In this document: piece after piece, positions 6,988-17,588 of the stretch
Layout of the letters: each line of letters begins with the position of its first letter
Numbering within the stretch: the stretch's first letter is position 1
Origin: Verrucomicrobiales bacterium
Lineage (GTDB): Bacteria; Verrucomicrobiota; Verrucomicrobiia; Verrucomicrobiales; DEV007
Reading direction: 5' to 3'
Length of the DNA stretch: 64,000 bases
NCBI GenBank assembly: GCA_016795385.1
Contig: JAEUHI010000052.1
Location: forward strand, 20,166 to 84,165
Notes under the pieces: generated by a model
Databases searched by the model: none
Told to the model about the DNA's origin: nothing
Seen by the model: the letters and a program-made list of their open reading frames with translations, nothing else
Position numbers and translations under genes: made by a program

Positions 6988-9411
6988 ATGAGCATTCAGG
7001 AACTCACCCAATCGCTTTCCGCCGATCCCGGTAACTGGGAGTTGCGCCTCTCTCTCGTCCAAGCCTTGGTCGCCGAGGGGAATCACGAGGGTGCGGTCGA
7101 TGTCGTGAACCAAGGCGAAGCCATTCCCCATGAGGCCGCTCCCTGGCTCGCCGCCGCCAAGACTTACGCGGCCGTCGGAGCGATCGAGCAAGCCGGCGCC
7201 CTCGTCGCCACCTCGCTCGAGATCGATCCCGATTACGAGCCGGCCAAAGCCTACCGCAAGGAACTCGCCCTCCTCGCCCCGCAGGTGCCGCTCGCCCTCA
7301 CCGCGGAAGACCTCGAGGAAGATACCAGCCCCGATGCCGCGCGGAGCGCTCCGGTGCAAGAGGCCGTCCCCCTCCTCCGGAAGAGCGGAGACGGCGCCCC
7401 CGCCGCCCCTATCTCCCTGCCCAAAGTTTCCTTCTCCAGCCACGAGATCGAGGCTCTCAAGGAAGCCGAGGAAGCCGTCAAACTCCGTCGTGCCACCACG
7501 AAACGCCGGGATCAATTCAACTCGCTGACAATCACCGTGCTCATTCACGTCGCGATCTTCCTCGCCCTGACGCTCGTGGTGACCCAGGAGCCTCCGCGCA
7601 TCCCGCCGCAGATCGTCGCCGCCTCGGCCACGAAGGAGCAGCAGGAAGTCATCGAGAACGTGAAGATGGACAAACCGACCCTCGAGCCGACGACGGCGGT
7701 GAATTCTTCGGTGGCGGACATCATTTCGGTCAGTTCCACCTCGTCCTTCTCGGTCTCCAGCGTCGATGTCCCCGTGGCCGACGTGGCCATGGAGATGGGC
7801 ATGCAGTTCAATCCCTCCATGAGTCTCGGCATGCCGACCTCGACGACGTCGAAAATGATGTTCGGCCAGGCCATGGAGATGGAGGGCGAAGTCCTCGGCG
7901 TCATTCTCGACGTCTCGGGGTCGATGGCCGAATTCCTCCCTGCCGTGGTGCGGGAAGTCGACAAAAACTTCAAGGATTCCCCCGTCGTTTACGTCCGCAA
8001 CATGCTCCTCTCCCAGGACAATCGCGAGGGCGAGGCACGTCTCATCATTCCCGAAGAAGTGGTGCCCTACGACCCGGTCTACAAGACCCACACCCCCTAC
8101 TGGTTCCTCTGGCATGACCTCCCCCGGAAAGCGCCACAGCGCTATGTCGATCGTCTCATCGAGACCTTCAAGACGCGTCCGAACCAATTCATCACCACCG
8201 GCCGCGGGTGGGATGGCAGTAGCCTCATCGTCGCGACCGACTTCCTCATGGAGGAGAAAATCGACGCGCTCTACATCTTCTCCGACTTCGAGGACTTCGT
8301 CGACGAAGACATCGCCGCCGAGATCGGTCAAAAACTCGGCCGTCGCAAGATCCGCACCTACATCCAACCCGCCGAGAAGAGCACCGAATTCCTCGACGTG
8401 ATGACGAAGAAGATCGCGAACAAGACGCTCGGGCGCCAAATGCCCTCGCTGGTTTCGCTCCTCCGCGGCAACGAAGAGACCGAAGTGACGTCCTTGATGC
8501 CCCAGAAGCGCCAGGATGATGTCGCCGCCCTCGCCAACATCAATGTGAAACTGGCCACCCCGCGCACCGAGATTTCGGCAGAGCCCTTCTATGCCTTCAA
8601 GCCCAACAAGGATTGGACCGAGATCCACCGCCTCTCCGAGCCCGAGTACGATGCCGTGTTCTACGGTCCCGAGGCCCGTGTCGAGATCTTCCTGAAGAAT
8701 GCCGAAGGCAAGTACATCCAGAATCCCATCACCTTCTTCTACCACGCGTGGAAGGAGGTCCCGGAAAATCCGGATCCCCGCTTCCGCACGCGTCCCCGGA
8801 AATTCCTCCGTCTCGAAGAGCCGCCCAGCTTCGACGGCAAGGAGATCATCTGGAAGATGGTCCTCGAGGATGAATACAAATTCCGCGTCCACCTCTACCT
8901 CGGACGCAAGGGGATGAACGCCACCTATGTGGCCGACGTCCACGAGGACAACAACGATTCCTCCTGGATCGGCTTCCGCATCCCCGCACTCGCCACCGAG
9001 AACAAGGATATGTATTATTCCTACGATTTCCCCCCCGAGGGCCTGAAACTCGATCAGGTGCGCGAGGCCGTGAAAGCCAACGAGGTCATCTTCAACCTCC
9101 CCCGCGGCGAACGGGATCGCTTCATCAAACAATGGGGCATCTCCGGATTCGACATGGGCTACAACACCCGGAAATACAACGAGCTGATCCGGCAACTGCC
9201 CCAGGGAATCCGCGATGTCGTCGTGCAAGGCCCGTCCTTCGGACCCCGCAAATTCCACGCCCGCACCACCAGCAGCAAGATTTTCCTCAGCGGCGGTGCC
9301 GGACGCGCCGACATCGAGCCATGGGAAAGCTACTGGTTCGCCCTGAACCGCAGCCGTGCCGAGCGCGAGAGCTTCACCAAGACCGAAGCGATCGAAATCC
9401 AGATCGAATAA
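6988..9411 (+). CDS. membrane-anchored vWA-domain protein
   Basis: The 807-residue product starts at the ATG at 6988 (MSIQELTQSL); the frame is open further upstream but that part runs through the tRNA fragment. Residues 1-100 look like tetratricopeptide helices. A single membrane helix lies at about 179-198, followed by a linker. A von Willebrand factor A domain begins near 300, with the metal-ion site DVSGS at 308-312. The C-terminal half is a charged region without a recognised family. vWA domains bind ligands through a divalent metal, so a role in protein assembly on the outer face of the membrane is likely. A strong terminator follows and the neighbour is convergent, so the gene is probably transcribed alone. 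Confidence 0.8.
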   Translation: MSIQELTQSLSADPGNWELRLSLVQALVAEGNHEGAVDVVNQGEAIPHEAAPWLAAAKTYAAVGAIEQAGALVATSLEIDPDYEPAKAYRKELALLAPQVPLALTAEDLEEDTSPDAARSAPVQEAVPLLRKSGDGAPAAPISLPKVSFSSHEIEALKEAEEAVKLRRATTKRRDQFNSLTITVLIHVAIFLALTLVVTQEPPRIPPQIVAASATKEQQEVIENVKMDKPTLEPTTAVNSSVADIISVSSTSSFSVSSVDVPVADVAMEMGMQFNPSMSLGMPTSTTSKMMFGQAMEMEGEVLGVILDVSGSMAEFLPAVVREVDKNFKDSPVVYVRNMLLSQDNREGEARLIIPEEVVPYDPVYKTHTPYWFLWHDLPRKAPQRYVDRLIETFKTRPNQFITTGRGWDGSSLIVATDFLMEEKIDALYIFSDFEDFVDEDIAAEIGQKLGRRKIRTYIQPAEKSTEFLDVMTKKIANKTLGRQMPSLVSLLRGNEETEVTSLMPQKRQDDVAALANINVKLATPRTEISAEPFYAFKPNKDWTEIHRLSEPEYDAVFYGPEARVEIFLKNAEGKYIQNPITFFYHAWKEVPENPDPRFRTRPRKFLRLEEPPSFDGKEIIWKMVLEDEYKFRVHLYLGRKGMNATYVADVHEDNNDSSWIGFRIPALATENKDMYYSYDFPPEGLKLDQVREAVKANEVIFNLPRGERDRFIKQWGISGFDMGYNTRKYNELIRQLPQGIRDVVVQGPSFGPRKFHARTTSSKIFLSGGAGRADIEPWESYWFALNRSRAERESFTKTEAIEIQIE

Positions 9412-9448
9412 GGGAAGCAACAGCGCCCTGCGCTGCGGCGCACCAATG

Positions 9449-9483
9449 ACCCGGGCTGTCGATTTCGCGGCCCGGGTTTTTTT
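9449..9483 (+). terminator. rho-independent terminator after the vWA gene
   Basis: ACCCGGGC (9449-9456) pairs with GCCCGGGT (9470-9477), with a 13-base loop and a run of seven T at 9477-9483. It lies 37 bp after the vWA stop codon and overlaps the end of the convergent kinase gene. Confidence 0.85.
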
Positions 9484-10693
9484 ATCTTCCTCCCTGGCGG
9501 ATCTCCGAACCCTCGAAGTAGATGCGGATCCGGTAGGTCGTGTTCGGGCGGAATTCGATTTCGCCCGTATGCACATTCACCCGCTCCGGAATCTTCGTGA
9601 GCTGTTTGTCGATCACCGCATGGTAGCCTCGGTCCGAAAAGACATCGATCAGCATCCCGAGGGCGAGGGGATCCGCCAGGACCTCGTCCTCATTGTTGAT
9701 GACCGCACGACCGGAGATCGCATGACGTTGAATGATCGGAATGAACTTCGTCTGGATCAGTGAAACGACTTTCCCGAAGAGTTCGCGGTGTTCGCGGGCA
9801 TAGCCGTCGAGCCGACGGACCAACTCCTGCCGCGCGTGGACGACGATCTCATGGGCGAGCGGAATGTCGCGGACCATCTCGAAGGTCGCCGGCTCCAACT
9901 CCAGCGAACTCTGGTATTGCAGCTCCTTGAGAATATTCTGCTCCACCTCCGAGACCGTGCCCTGGGCATTGACGAGGTGATAGAAAAAGATCTCCCGGAG
10001 GGATTGCAGGGCATCCCACGTGCTCTCTTTGAACACGCGGTAGCGGTGTTTGGCGGCCTCCACGTCGAGATCGGTGGGGCGGAGTTCCTGCAGCTCGCCG
10101 ACTCCCGTGGCCTGCACCTCCTCGTTGTGCCGGGCGATCTGGCGACCACGGAAAAGCTGGCGGTCGACGCTCGTCTTCTCATCCACAAAGAGGACCATCA
10201 CGTGAATGGTGGGGCGGCGGAAATGAGCCGCGAGGGGCCCATCGGCATACTTCCGGTGAAGCGCACCGATCTTTTTCACCAGGAGCTTCATGCACTCCAC
10301 CTGCACCTTCGTACGAGGGAATCCGTCGAGGACCGCTCCGTCACGAAATTCGGGTTCCAGCATCTTTCGGAGGAGGATCCCCATCACCTCGCGATCCCCC
10401 ACCAACATCCCCTTGTCCTTCAAAGCCCTGGCCTCGGGGCTGTCCAGCAGGGCGCTGACCACGATCGGCGGGCAGGTGAATCCCCGGGCCTTCATGATGA
10501 AACCCGTATTCGTGCCTTTGCCCGATCCCGGAGCACCACCCAGAAGGATGATTTCCTTGGGAAAGCGGAGATTTTCCAGACCCATCTCTTCGACGAGCCC
10601 CTTCCACACCGAGGCGAAAATCACCTGGGCGTCCTTGATCTCCACCTCCGCGAGATTTGCCACTGGGGCGGTTTCCGTATCCGGATCGTTCAT
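9482..10693 (-). CDS. adenylate-kinase-like protein with long C-terminal extension
   Basis: The 403-residue protein has an N-terminal nucleoside monophosphate kinase fold: P-loop GAPGSGKG at residues 53-60 and the substrate motif LDGFPRT at about 122-128. A lid-like region follows with RGRQIARHN near 180. Ordinary adenylate kinases have about 215 residues, so the last 170 or more residues are an added helical and beta region ending in FRPNTTYRIRIYFEGSEI. The reaction is probably phosphoryl transfer between ATP and a nucleotide or related substrate. Whether it is the cell's housekeeping adenylate kinase is unclear; the extension argues for a specialised paralogue. It ends convergently with the vWA gene. 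Confidence 0.75.
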   Translation of the reverse strand: MNDPDTETAPVANLAEVEIKDAQVIFASVWKGLVEEMGLENLRFPKEIILLGGAPGSGKGTNTGFIMKARGFTCPPIVVSALLDSPEARALKDKGMLVGDREVMGILLRKMLEPEFRDGAVLDGFPRTKVQVECMKLLVKKIGALHRKYADGPLAAHFRRPTIHVMVLFVDEKTSVDRQLFRGRQIARHNEEVQATGVGELQELRPTDLDVEAAKHRYRVFKESTWDALQSLREIFFYHLVNAQGTVSEVEQNILKELQYQSSLELEPATFEMVRDIPLAHEIVVHARQELVRRLDGYAREHRELFGKVVSLIQTKFIPIIQRHAISGRAVINNEDEVLADPLALGMLIDVFSDRGYHAVIDKQLTKIPERVNVHTGEIEFRPNTTYRIRIYFEGSEIRQGGR

Positions 10694-10790
10694 CCCATGC
10701 CCTTGCCCGCATTTCCCACCTCGCGCAAGCGGGAATCCCGCCGAGACCGGATGACGCGGGGTCTGCCAGCCTCCCTGGGGTCACTTCCCC

Positions 10791-11543
10791 TCACGATTCC
10801 GGTGGCGGGAGGTCGTCGAGGACTTTGTCGAGGTAGGTTTTGACGGGCGAAGGGATCGCCTCGAAGCCCGCGGCAGATCGCGGTTGGCCCATGGCGTGGC
10901 GCATGGCGTTGTGCATCAGATACCGGCCCGTGACGACGTTGAGATGGATATCGTCGCGGTAGAGATCTTCAATCCGGGAAAAAGGAGACTTCTGGGCGTC
11001 GATGTCTTCGGCAATCCGGGCGAGGAGATCCTGGGCCCGCGTCTGCCGGAAGAGGCGGCCCGGATGCAAATCGCGCAGCCTGGCGACCACCCCCTCAAGG
11101 TAGGCGGGACTGTGCTGCATCTTTCCCGCCGATGATTTCAAGCCATACTCCTCGGCGCGGGTCTTCGCTCTGGCCCATCCCGAATGGATCACAAAGACCG
11201 CTTTCGGCTGCATCCGGACGAACTCGGAGATCACCGCGACATCCTCCTCCAGACTGCTTCCGTAGTGCACCTGTACCGAGATGAAGTCGTAGGCCTTGCT
11301 TTTCAGTGCCTCGGGCCAAAGCGTCGAGTTCTTCACGCAGGGATTCTGCGGATTCTCGTAGATGAAGGGCAGGCTCTTTCCACAATCCACATGCCATTGC
11401 ACATCGCCATCGAGCTTCGACGGCACCGTGTCCTGCGTGAGCGAATTGCCGATGAGAAAAAACGACCGGGACTCTCCCGCGTCGGCACCTTGCATCGACA
11501 CCGCCAGGATCCCCGCAAAAACGAGCCAAGAGGGTTGCTTCAT
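10791..11543 (-). CDS. secreted SGNH/GDSL-like hydrolase
   Basis: The ATG at 11543 (MKQPSW) gives a signal peptide ending near GADAG and a 250-residue protein. GNSLT near residue 33 stands where the GDSL nucleophile block lies, and DDIHLN toward the C-terminus matches the DxxH catalytic block. The middle holds HSGW and a helical region. These features indicate an SGNH-fold esterase or acyl hydrolase acting outside the cytoplasm, perhaps on acetylated polysaccharide. The gene is divergent from the DUF1080 gene, about 106 bp away. The fold assignment rests on the two motifs. Confidence 0.65.
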   Translation of the reverse strand: MKQPSWLVFAGILAVSMQGADAGESRSFFLIGNSLTQDTVPSKLDGDVQWHVDCGKSLPFIYENPQNPCVKNSTLWPEALKSKAYDFISVQVHYGSSLEEDVAVISEFVRMQPKAVFVIHSGWARAKTRAEEYGLKSSAGKMQHSPAYLEGVVARLRDLHPGRLFRQTRAQDLLARIAEDIDAQKSPFSRIEDLYRDDIHLNVVTGRYLMHNAMRHAMGQPRSAAGFEAIPSPVKTYLDKVLDDLPPPES

Positions 11544-11649
11544 GAAGCGAACCCTATCGTACGGACCGATCACCCACCATCGCACGATCCCGTCCCGGGT
11601 TCCGTGCAAAAGATTCGCTTCGGGAGGAGAGATCCTGATAGACTTCCCC

Positions 11650-12393
11650 ATGATCGCGAATCCCCGGATCCTCTTTCTCGCCCTCTCCGCGGCTCCTTAT
11701 CTCCTCAGCGCCTCCCCGAATCCGGTGCCCGAGGGTTTCCAATCCCTTTTCAACGGAAAGGACCTCGACGGCTGGGTCATTCCGGAGGGCGACAATGGAC
11801 ATTGGAAAGTGCTCGAGGGCGTGATCGACTACGACGCCCAATCGGAAGCCACGGGTGACAAGAATCTCTGGACCAAGGAAGAATACGGCGACTTCGAGCT
11901 CCGTCTCGACTGGCGCATCAAGGAGACGACCGGCTTTTACGACGTGCCCTACGTCCTCCCCGACGGCAGCACCGTGAAGGGGCCGGATGGCAAAAACCTC
12001 ACCCACCCGATGCCGAACGCCGATTCGGGAGTCTACCTCCGCGGCATGTCGAAGTATCAGCTGAACATCTGGTGCTGGCCGATCGGCTCCGGGGAAGTTT
12101 ACGGCATCCGCAACAACGAGAAACTGCCGCAGGAGATCCGCGCGGGCGTGAAACCGAGACTCAAGGCCGACCATCCCGTCGGTCACTGGAACACCTTCGT
12201 GATCACGATGAAGGGCGACCGCCTCACCGTCATCCTCAACGGCCACACCATCATCGAAAACGCCCTTCTCCCCGACGTGCCGGAAAAAGGCCGGATCGCG
12301 CTGCAACACCATGGTGGGAAGAAACCCGATGGCACTTGGTCGCCCGCCTCGAGCCTCGTCCAATTCCGGAACCTCTTCATCAAGCCCCTGTGA
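11650..12393 (+). CDS. secreted DUF1080 (3-keto-disaccharide hydrolase-type) protein
   Basis: Starting at the ATG at 11650, the 247-residue product has a signal peptide (to about residue 20) followed by a single DUF1080 domain: GFQSLFNGKDLDGW at the start, NADSGVYLRG in the middle and GRIALQHHG near the end. This concanavalin-like beta-sandwich family includes hydrolases acting on 3-keto sugars and is greatly expanded in Verrucomicrobia and Planctomycetes. It probably acts in the periplasm on oligosaccharides. It precedes the TPR-redoxin gene by 5 bp, so the two are likely cotranscribed. Confidence 0.85.
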   Translation: MIANPRILFLALSAAPYLLSASPNPVPEGFQSLFNGKDLDGWVIPEGDNGHWKVLEGVIDYDAQSEATGDKNLWTKEEYGDFELRLDWRIKETTGFYDVPYVLPDGSTVKGPDGKNLTHPMPNADSGVYLRGMSKYQLNIWCWPIGSGEVYGIRNNEKLPQEIRAGVKPRLKADHPVGHWNTFVITMKGDRLTVILNGHTIIENALLPDVPEKGRIALQHHGGKKPDGTWSPASSLVQFRNLFIKPL

Positions 12394-12398
12394 GATCC

Positions 12399-14711
12399 AT
12401 GAAACGCCTCCTTTACCTGCTCCCGGCCATTTTTCTTTCCCCTCTCCCGGCTCAGGAGGCCGCGGAAAAAACCGACACGCCGGCCGGCCATTCCTATCAC
12501 GGCGAAGTCTTCAACGAAGGGCCGCGTCAGGCCGCCGTCCTCATCCCCGGCACCGGAGAAATCCACCTCGAAGTGACAACGAAGTCGGAGGAAGCGCGCC
12601 GTTTCTTCCAGCAGGGAGTCGGCCAGCTCCACGGCTACTGGTTTTTCGAAGCCGAGCGGAGTTTCCGTCAGGCGGCGAAACTCGATCCGGAAGCCGCCAT
12701 GTTCTACTGGGGCATGGCCATGGCGAACTTCAAGAACGACACCCGGGGCAAGAAGTTCATCGATGAAGCGGTGGAGCGCAAAGCCCAGGCCTCCGACCGC
12801 GAGAAACTCTGGATCGACGGGCTCGCCGCCTACTTCAAGGACCCCAAGGCCGACGCGAAGAAGCGTCTGCGCGATTATGTGCGGACTCTGGAGAAGATCC
12901 TCGAGAAACATCCCGGCGAAGTGGAGGCGGAAGCCTTCCTCCTCCACCAGGTCTTTTACAACAGCGGCAAGGAACTCCCGATCTCGAGCCATTACGCGAT
13001 GAACCTGCTCGCGGAGAAGATCCTGACCAAACACCCCGATCATCCCGCGAATCACTTCCAGATCCACCTCTGGGACAACACCGATCCGGCCCAGGCCCTG
13101 AAGGCGGCGGCAAACTGCGGTCCCGCCGCCCCCGGCATCGCCCACATGTGGCACATGCCCGGCCACACCTATTCGAAGCTGCAGCGCTACACCGACGCGG
13201 TCTGGCAGCAGGAGGCCTCCGCCCGGGTCGATCACGCCCACATGATCCGCTACCTCATCGTCCCGGATCAGATCCACAATTTCGCCCACAACAACGAGTG
13301 GCTCATCCGCAATCTCGACTACCTCGGCCAGCACCACCGCGCCGTCGATCTCGCGCGAAACATGATTTCCCTGCCCCGTCTCGCGAAGTTCAAGACGGTG
13401 GACAAGAAGGAAGTCTTCGATCCCTCCGGAGGCAGCTGGCAGTATGGCCGCCAGCGCCTCCGCGACACCCTCGTCCGCTACGAGGATTGGAGGCAGGTCA
13501 TCGCGCTGTCCGGCGACGGGAAAGACAAGACCGCCCCGCTCCATCCCGATGGCGAATCGATCACCGAGACCGATTACCATCGTTATGTCGCCATCGCCAA
13601 ATTCGAGAGCGGCGAGCATGAGGGAGCCGCGAAACACCTCGCCGAACTCGAGCAGCGGCTTTCCGCCAAACAGGCCGAGAAGAACAAGGCCGTCGCGGAC
13701 GCCGAAAAGAAAGCCAGGGATGCGAAGAAGGACGACAAGGCGATCGAGGAAGCGAAGAAAGCCGCCGCGAAGAATTTCGAAAAGGCGGTCGCCGATCTGG
13801 AGAATCCGGTGAACGAACTGCGAGTCTACGCCGCTCTCTCGGCCAGCCCGCCGGACCCGGCCAAGGCACTCGAACTTCTGCCGAAGCTCAAGGATCTGGC
13901 AAAGTGGCGCCATGCGGCACTCTGGCAGCGGGCTCGCAAAGGCGACGAAGCCATCAAGCTCGCGGGCGAAGCCGTCGGTTCGGGCAAAAACGAAGTGCTG
14001 CCCCTCGTCGCCCAAGTCCGCATCCTCCACGCGAATGGAGAAATGGACAAAGCCAAGGAGGCCTTCACGAAGCTCCGCACGGTCGCCCACAGTGCGGATC
14101 CCGATCTGATCGTCTTCGAGCCACTCGCCCCCATCGTGAAAGAATTCGGATATCCCGAAGACTGGCGTCTCGATCCGGAAGCACCCCGGGATCTGGGCGA
14201 GCGGCCCGACCTCGACGCGCTCGGCCCCTTCCGCTGGACGCCCCCGGCCGCCCCCGCGGCGACCCTCACCAACATCGAGGGCAAGACCGAGCCCCTCTTC
14301 ACCGCCGGTGGCCGCCCGAGGGTGGCGGTCTTTTTCCTGGGAAAAGGCTGCACCCATTGCATGGAGCAACTCAATGCCTTCGCTCCCGTCGCAAAACGTT
14401 TCGATGAAGCCGGGATCGATCTCATCGCGGTCAGCACCGACACCCCGGAGAGATTGAAACAGACCCTCGCGGGCGAAAAGGGGAAAACATCACCCTTCCC
14501 CTTCCCTCTCTACTCCGATTCCGGCCTCGCGGCCTTCAAAGCCTATCGCGCCTACGACGACTTCGAGGAGATGCCCTTGCACGGCACCTACCTGATCGAC
14601 GGCGGAGGCAGGATCCGGTGGCTCGAGATCAGCTACCAGCCCTTCATGAAGCCGGAATGGCTCCTGGAGGAATGCCAACGGCTCCTCGCCCTCGGGACGG
14701 GGGAAAGCTGA
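12399..14711 (+). CDS. secreted TPR protein with C-terminal redoxin domain
   Basis: The ATG at 12399 (MKRLLYLLPA) starts a 770-residue exported protein. Residues about 50-330 contain TPR-like helices typical of the pattern FEAERSFRQAAKLDPEAAMFYWG. A lysine-rich coiled coil covers about 420-475. The last 150 residues form a thioredoxin-like redoxin domain with C651-T-H-C654 in the active-site position. The CxxC suggests a peroxiredoxin or thiol-disulfide function in the periplasm. It is probably cotranscribed with the DUF1080 gene upstream; the convergent ftsH gene ends 3 bp beyond its stop. The substrate is unknown. Confidence 0.75.
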   Translation: MKRLLYLLPAIFLSPLPAQEAAEKTDTPAGHSYHGEVFNEGPRQAAVLIPGTGEIHLEVTTKSEEARRFFQQGVGQLHGYWFFEAERSFRQAAKLDPEAAMFYWGMAMANFKNDTRGKKFIDEAVERKAQASDREKLWIDGLAAYFKDPKADAKKRLRDYVRTLEKILEKHPGEVEAEAFLLHQVFYNSGKELPISSHYAMNLLAEKILTKHPDHPANHFQIHLWDNTDPAQALKAAANCGPAAPGIAHMWHMPGHTYSKLQRYTDAVWQQEASARVDHAHMIRYLIVPDQIHNFAHNNEWLIRNLDYLGQHHRAVDLARNMISLPRLAKFKTVDKKEVFDPSGGSWQYGRQRLRDTLVRYEDWRQVIALSGDGKDKTAPLHPDGESITETDYHRYVAIAKFESGEHEGAAKHLAELEQRLSAKQAEKNKAVADAEKKARDAKKDDKAIEEAKKAAAKNFEKAVADLENPVNELRVYAALSASPPDPAKALELLPKLKDLAKWRHAALWQRARKGDEAIKLAGEAVGSGKNEVLPLVAQVRILHANGEMDKAKEAFTKLRTVAHSADPDLIVFEPLAPIVKEFGYPEDWRLDPEAPRDLGERPDLDALGPFRWTPPAAPAATLTNIEGKTEPLFTAGGRPRVAVFFLGKGCTHCMEQLNAFAPVAKRFDEAGIDLIAVSTDTPERLKQTLAGEKGKTSPFPFPLYSDSGLAAFKAYRAYDDFEEMPLHGTYLIDGGGRIRWLEISYQPFMKPEWLLEECQRLLALGTGES

Positions 14712-14714
14712 GGA

Positions 14715-16769
<2,055 letters not shown>

Positions 16770-16982
16770 GAATTCGTGTTGTAGAGAATACGGCACACGC
16801 CGCCACCTCGATCCTACCACAAGGCCACCCCCCACGCAAACGGCGCCTACGCCCCCATTGCCGCATCACGCCGATGCGGGACCTTTCTACAAGCACGGCT
16901 TATTCCATTTGGCAAATAATAAGAAAATCTAATCTCGATTTCATTTGTCGGTTCATTCCACCTAAAATAAGTTTTGCTCATT

Positions 16983-17579
16983 ATGACGCAAAACCTTCCA
17001 ATGGACCCTGACCGTGCTTATGATGATGTCGCTGACGCCGAAATGCTCTCGGGAATCGCCTCGGGAGATCAGGAGGCCTTCCGGCGGCTCCATCAGCGTT
17101 ATGCGGGACTGCTCTATGCCGCGATCCACCGCATCCTCGGTGATCCGGCCGACACGGATGAGGTGCTGCAGGAGGTCTTGAATTCGCTCTGGCGGAAAGC
17201 GGATCAGTATCATCCCGGACGTGGACGTCCCATCACTTGGTTGACCTCGACCGCCCGCAACCGGGCGATCGACCGGCTCCGCTCGCGCAAACGTCAGGCC
17301 CGTCTCAAGGAAGCCTATGAGGATGCGCTCGACTTCGTGGCACGCGGCAACACCCCCGTCGCGGGTCCCGAGGCGGCGATCCGTCGAGACACCTGCGAGG
17401 CGGTCCGCTCGGCGGTAATGGAGCTCAGCGAGATCCAGCGCGAGGCGATCGAGAAAGTCTATTTCGAGGGTCTCACCCAACAGCAGATCGCCGATCAACT
17501 CGGCGAACCTCTCGGCACCGTAAAGGCCCGCATCCGCCGCGGACTTGCGAAACTCCGCCAGACCATCGGCGAAGAGTGA
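16983..17579 (+). CDS. ECF-type RNA polymerase sigma factor
   Basis: This protein of about 198 residues (ATG at 16983; the frame also allows TTG at 16974) is a group 4 sigma factor. Region 2 spans about residues 25-95 (TDEVLQEVLNSLWRKADQYH with the following WLTSTARNRAIDRLRSR). Region 4 spans about 140-195, including LTQQQIADQLGEPLGTVKAR as the -35-binding helix-turn-helix. No anti-sigma gene follows; the next gene is convergent. ECF factors of this kind direct stress or envelope regulons. The upstream intergenic sequence shared with ftsH is AT-rich and must hold divergent promoters. Confidence 0.9.
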   Translation: MTQNLPMDPDRAYDDVADAEMLSGIASGDQEAFRRLHQRYAGLLYAAIHRILGDPADTDEVLQEVLNSLWRKADQYHPGRGRPITWLTSTARNRAIDRLRSRKRQARLKEAYEDALDFVARGNTPVAGPEAAIRRDTCEAVRSAVMELSEIQREAIEKVYFEGLTQQQIADQLGEPLGTVKARIRRGLAKLRQTIGEE

Positions 17580-17588
17580 TTCCCCTGG

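Noticed and set aside
6970..9576. An open frame of 868 codons on the minus strand.
   Set aside because: It is the antisense of the vWA gene; its composition is the usual Glu/Arg/Asp-rich shadow of a GC-rich gene and contains no domain. The sense strand has clear motifs.
12183..14369. A 728-codon minus-strand frame.
   Set aside because: Shadow of the TPR-redoxin gene, which has a signal peptide, TPR helices and CxxC.
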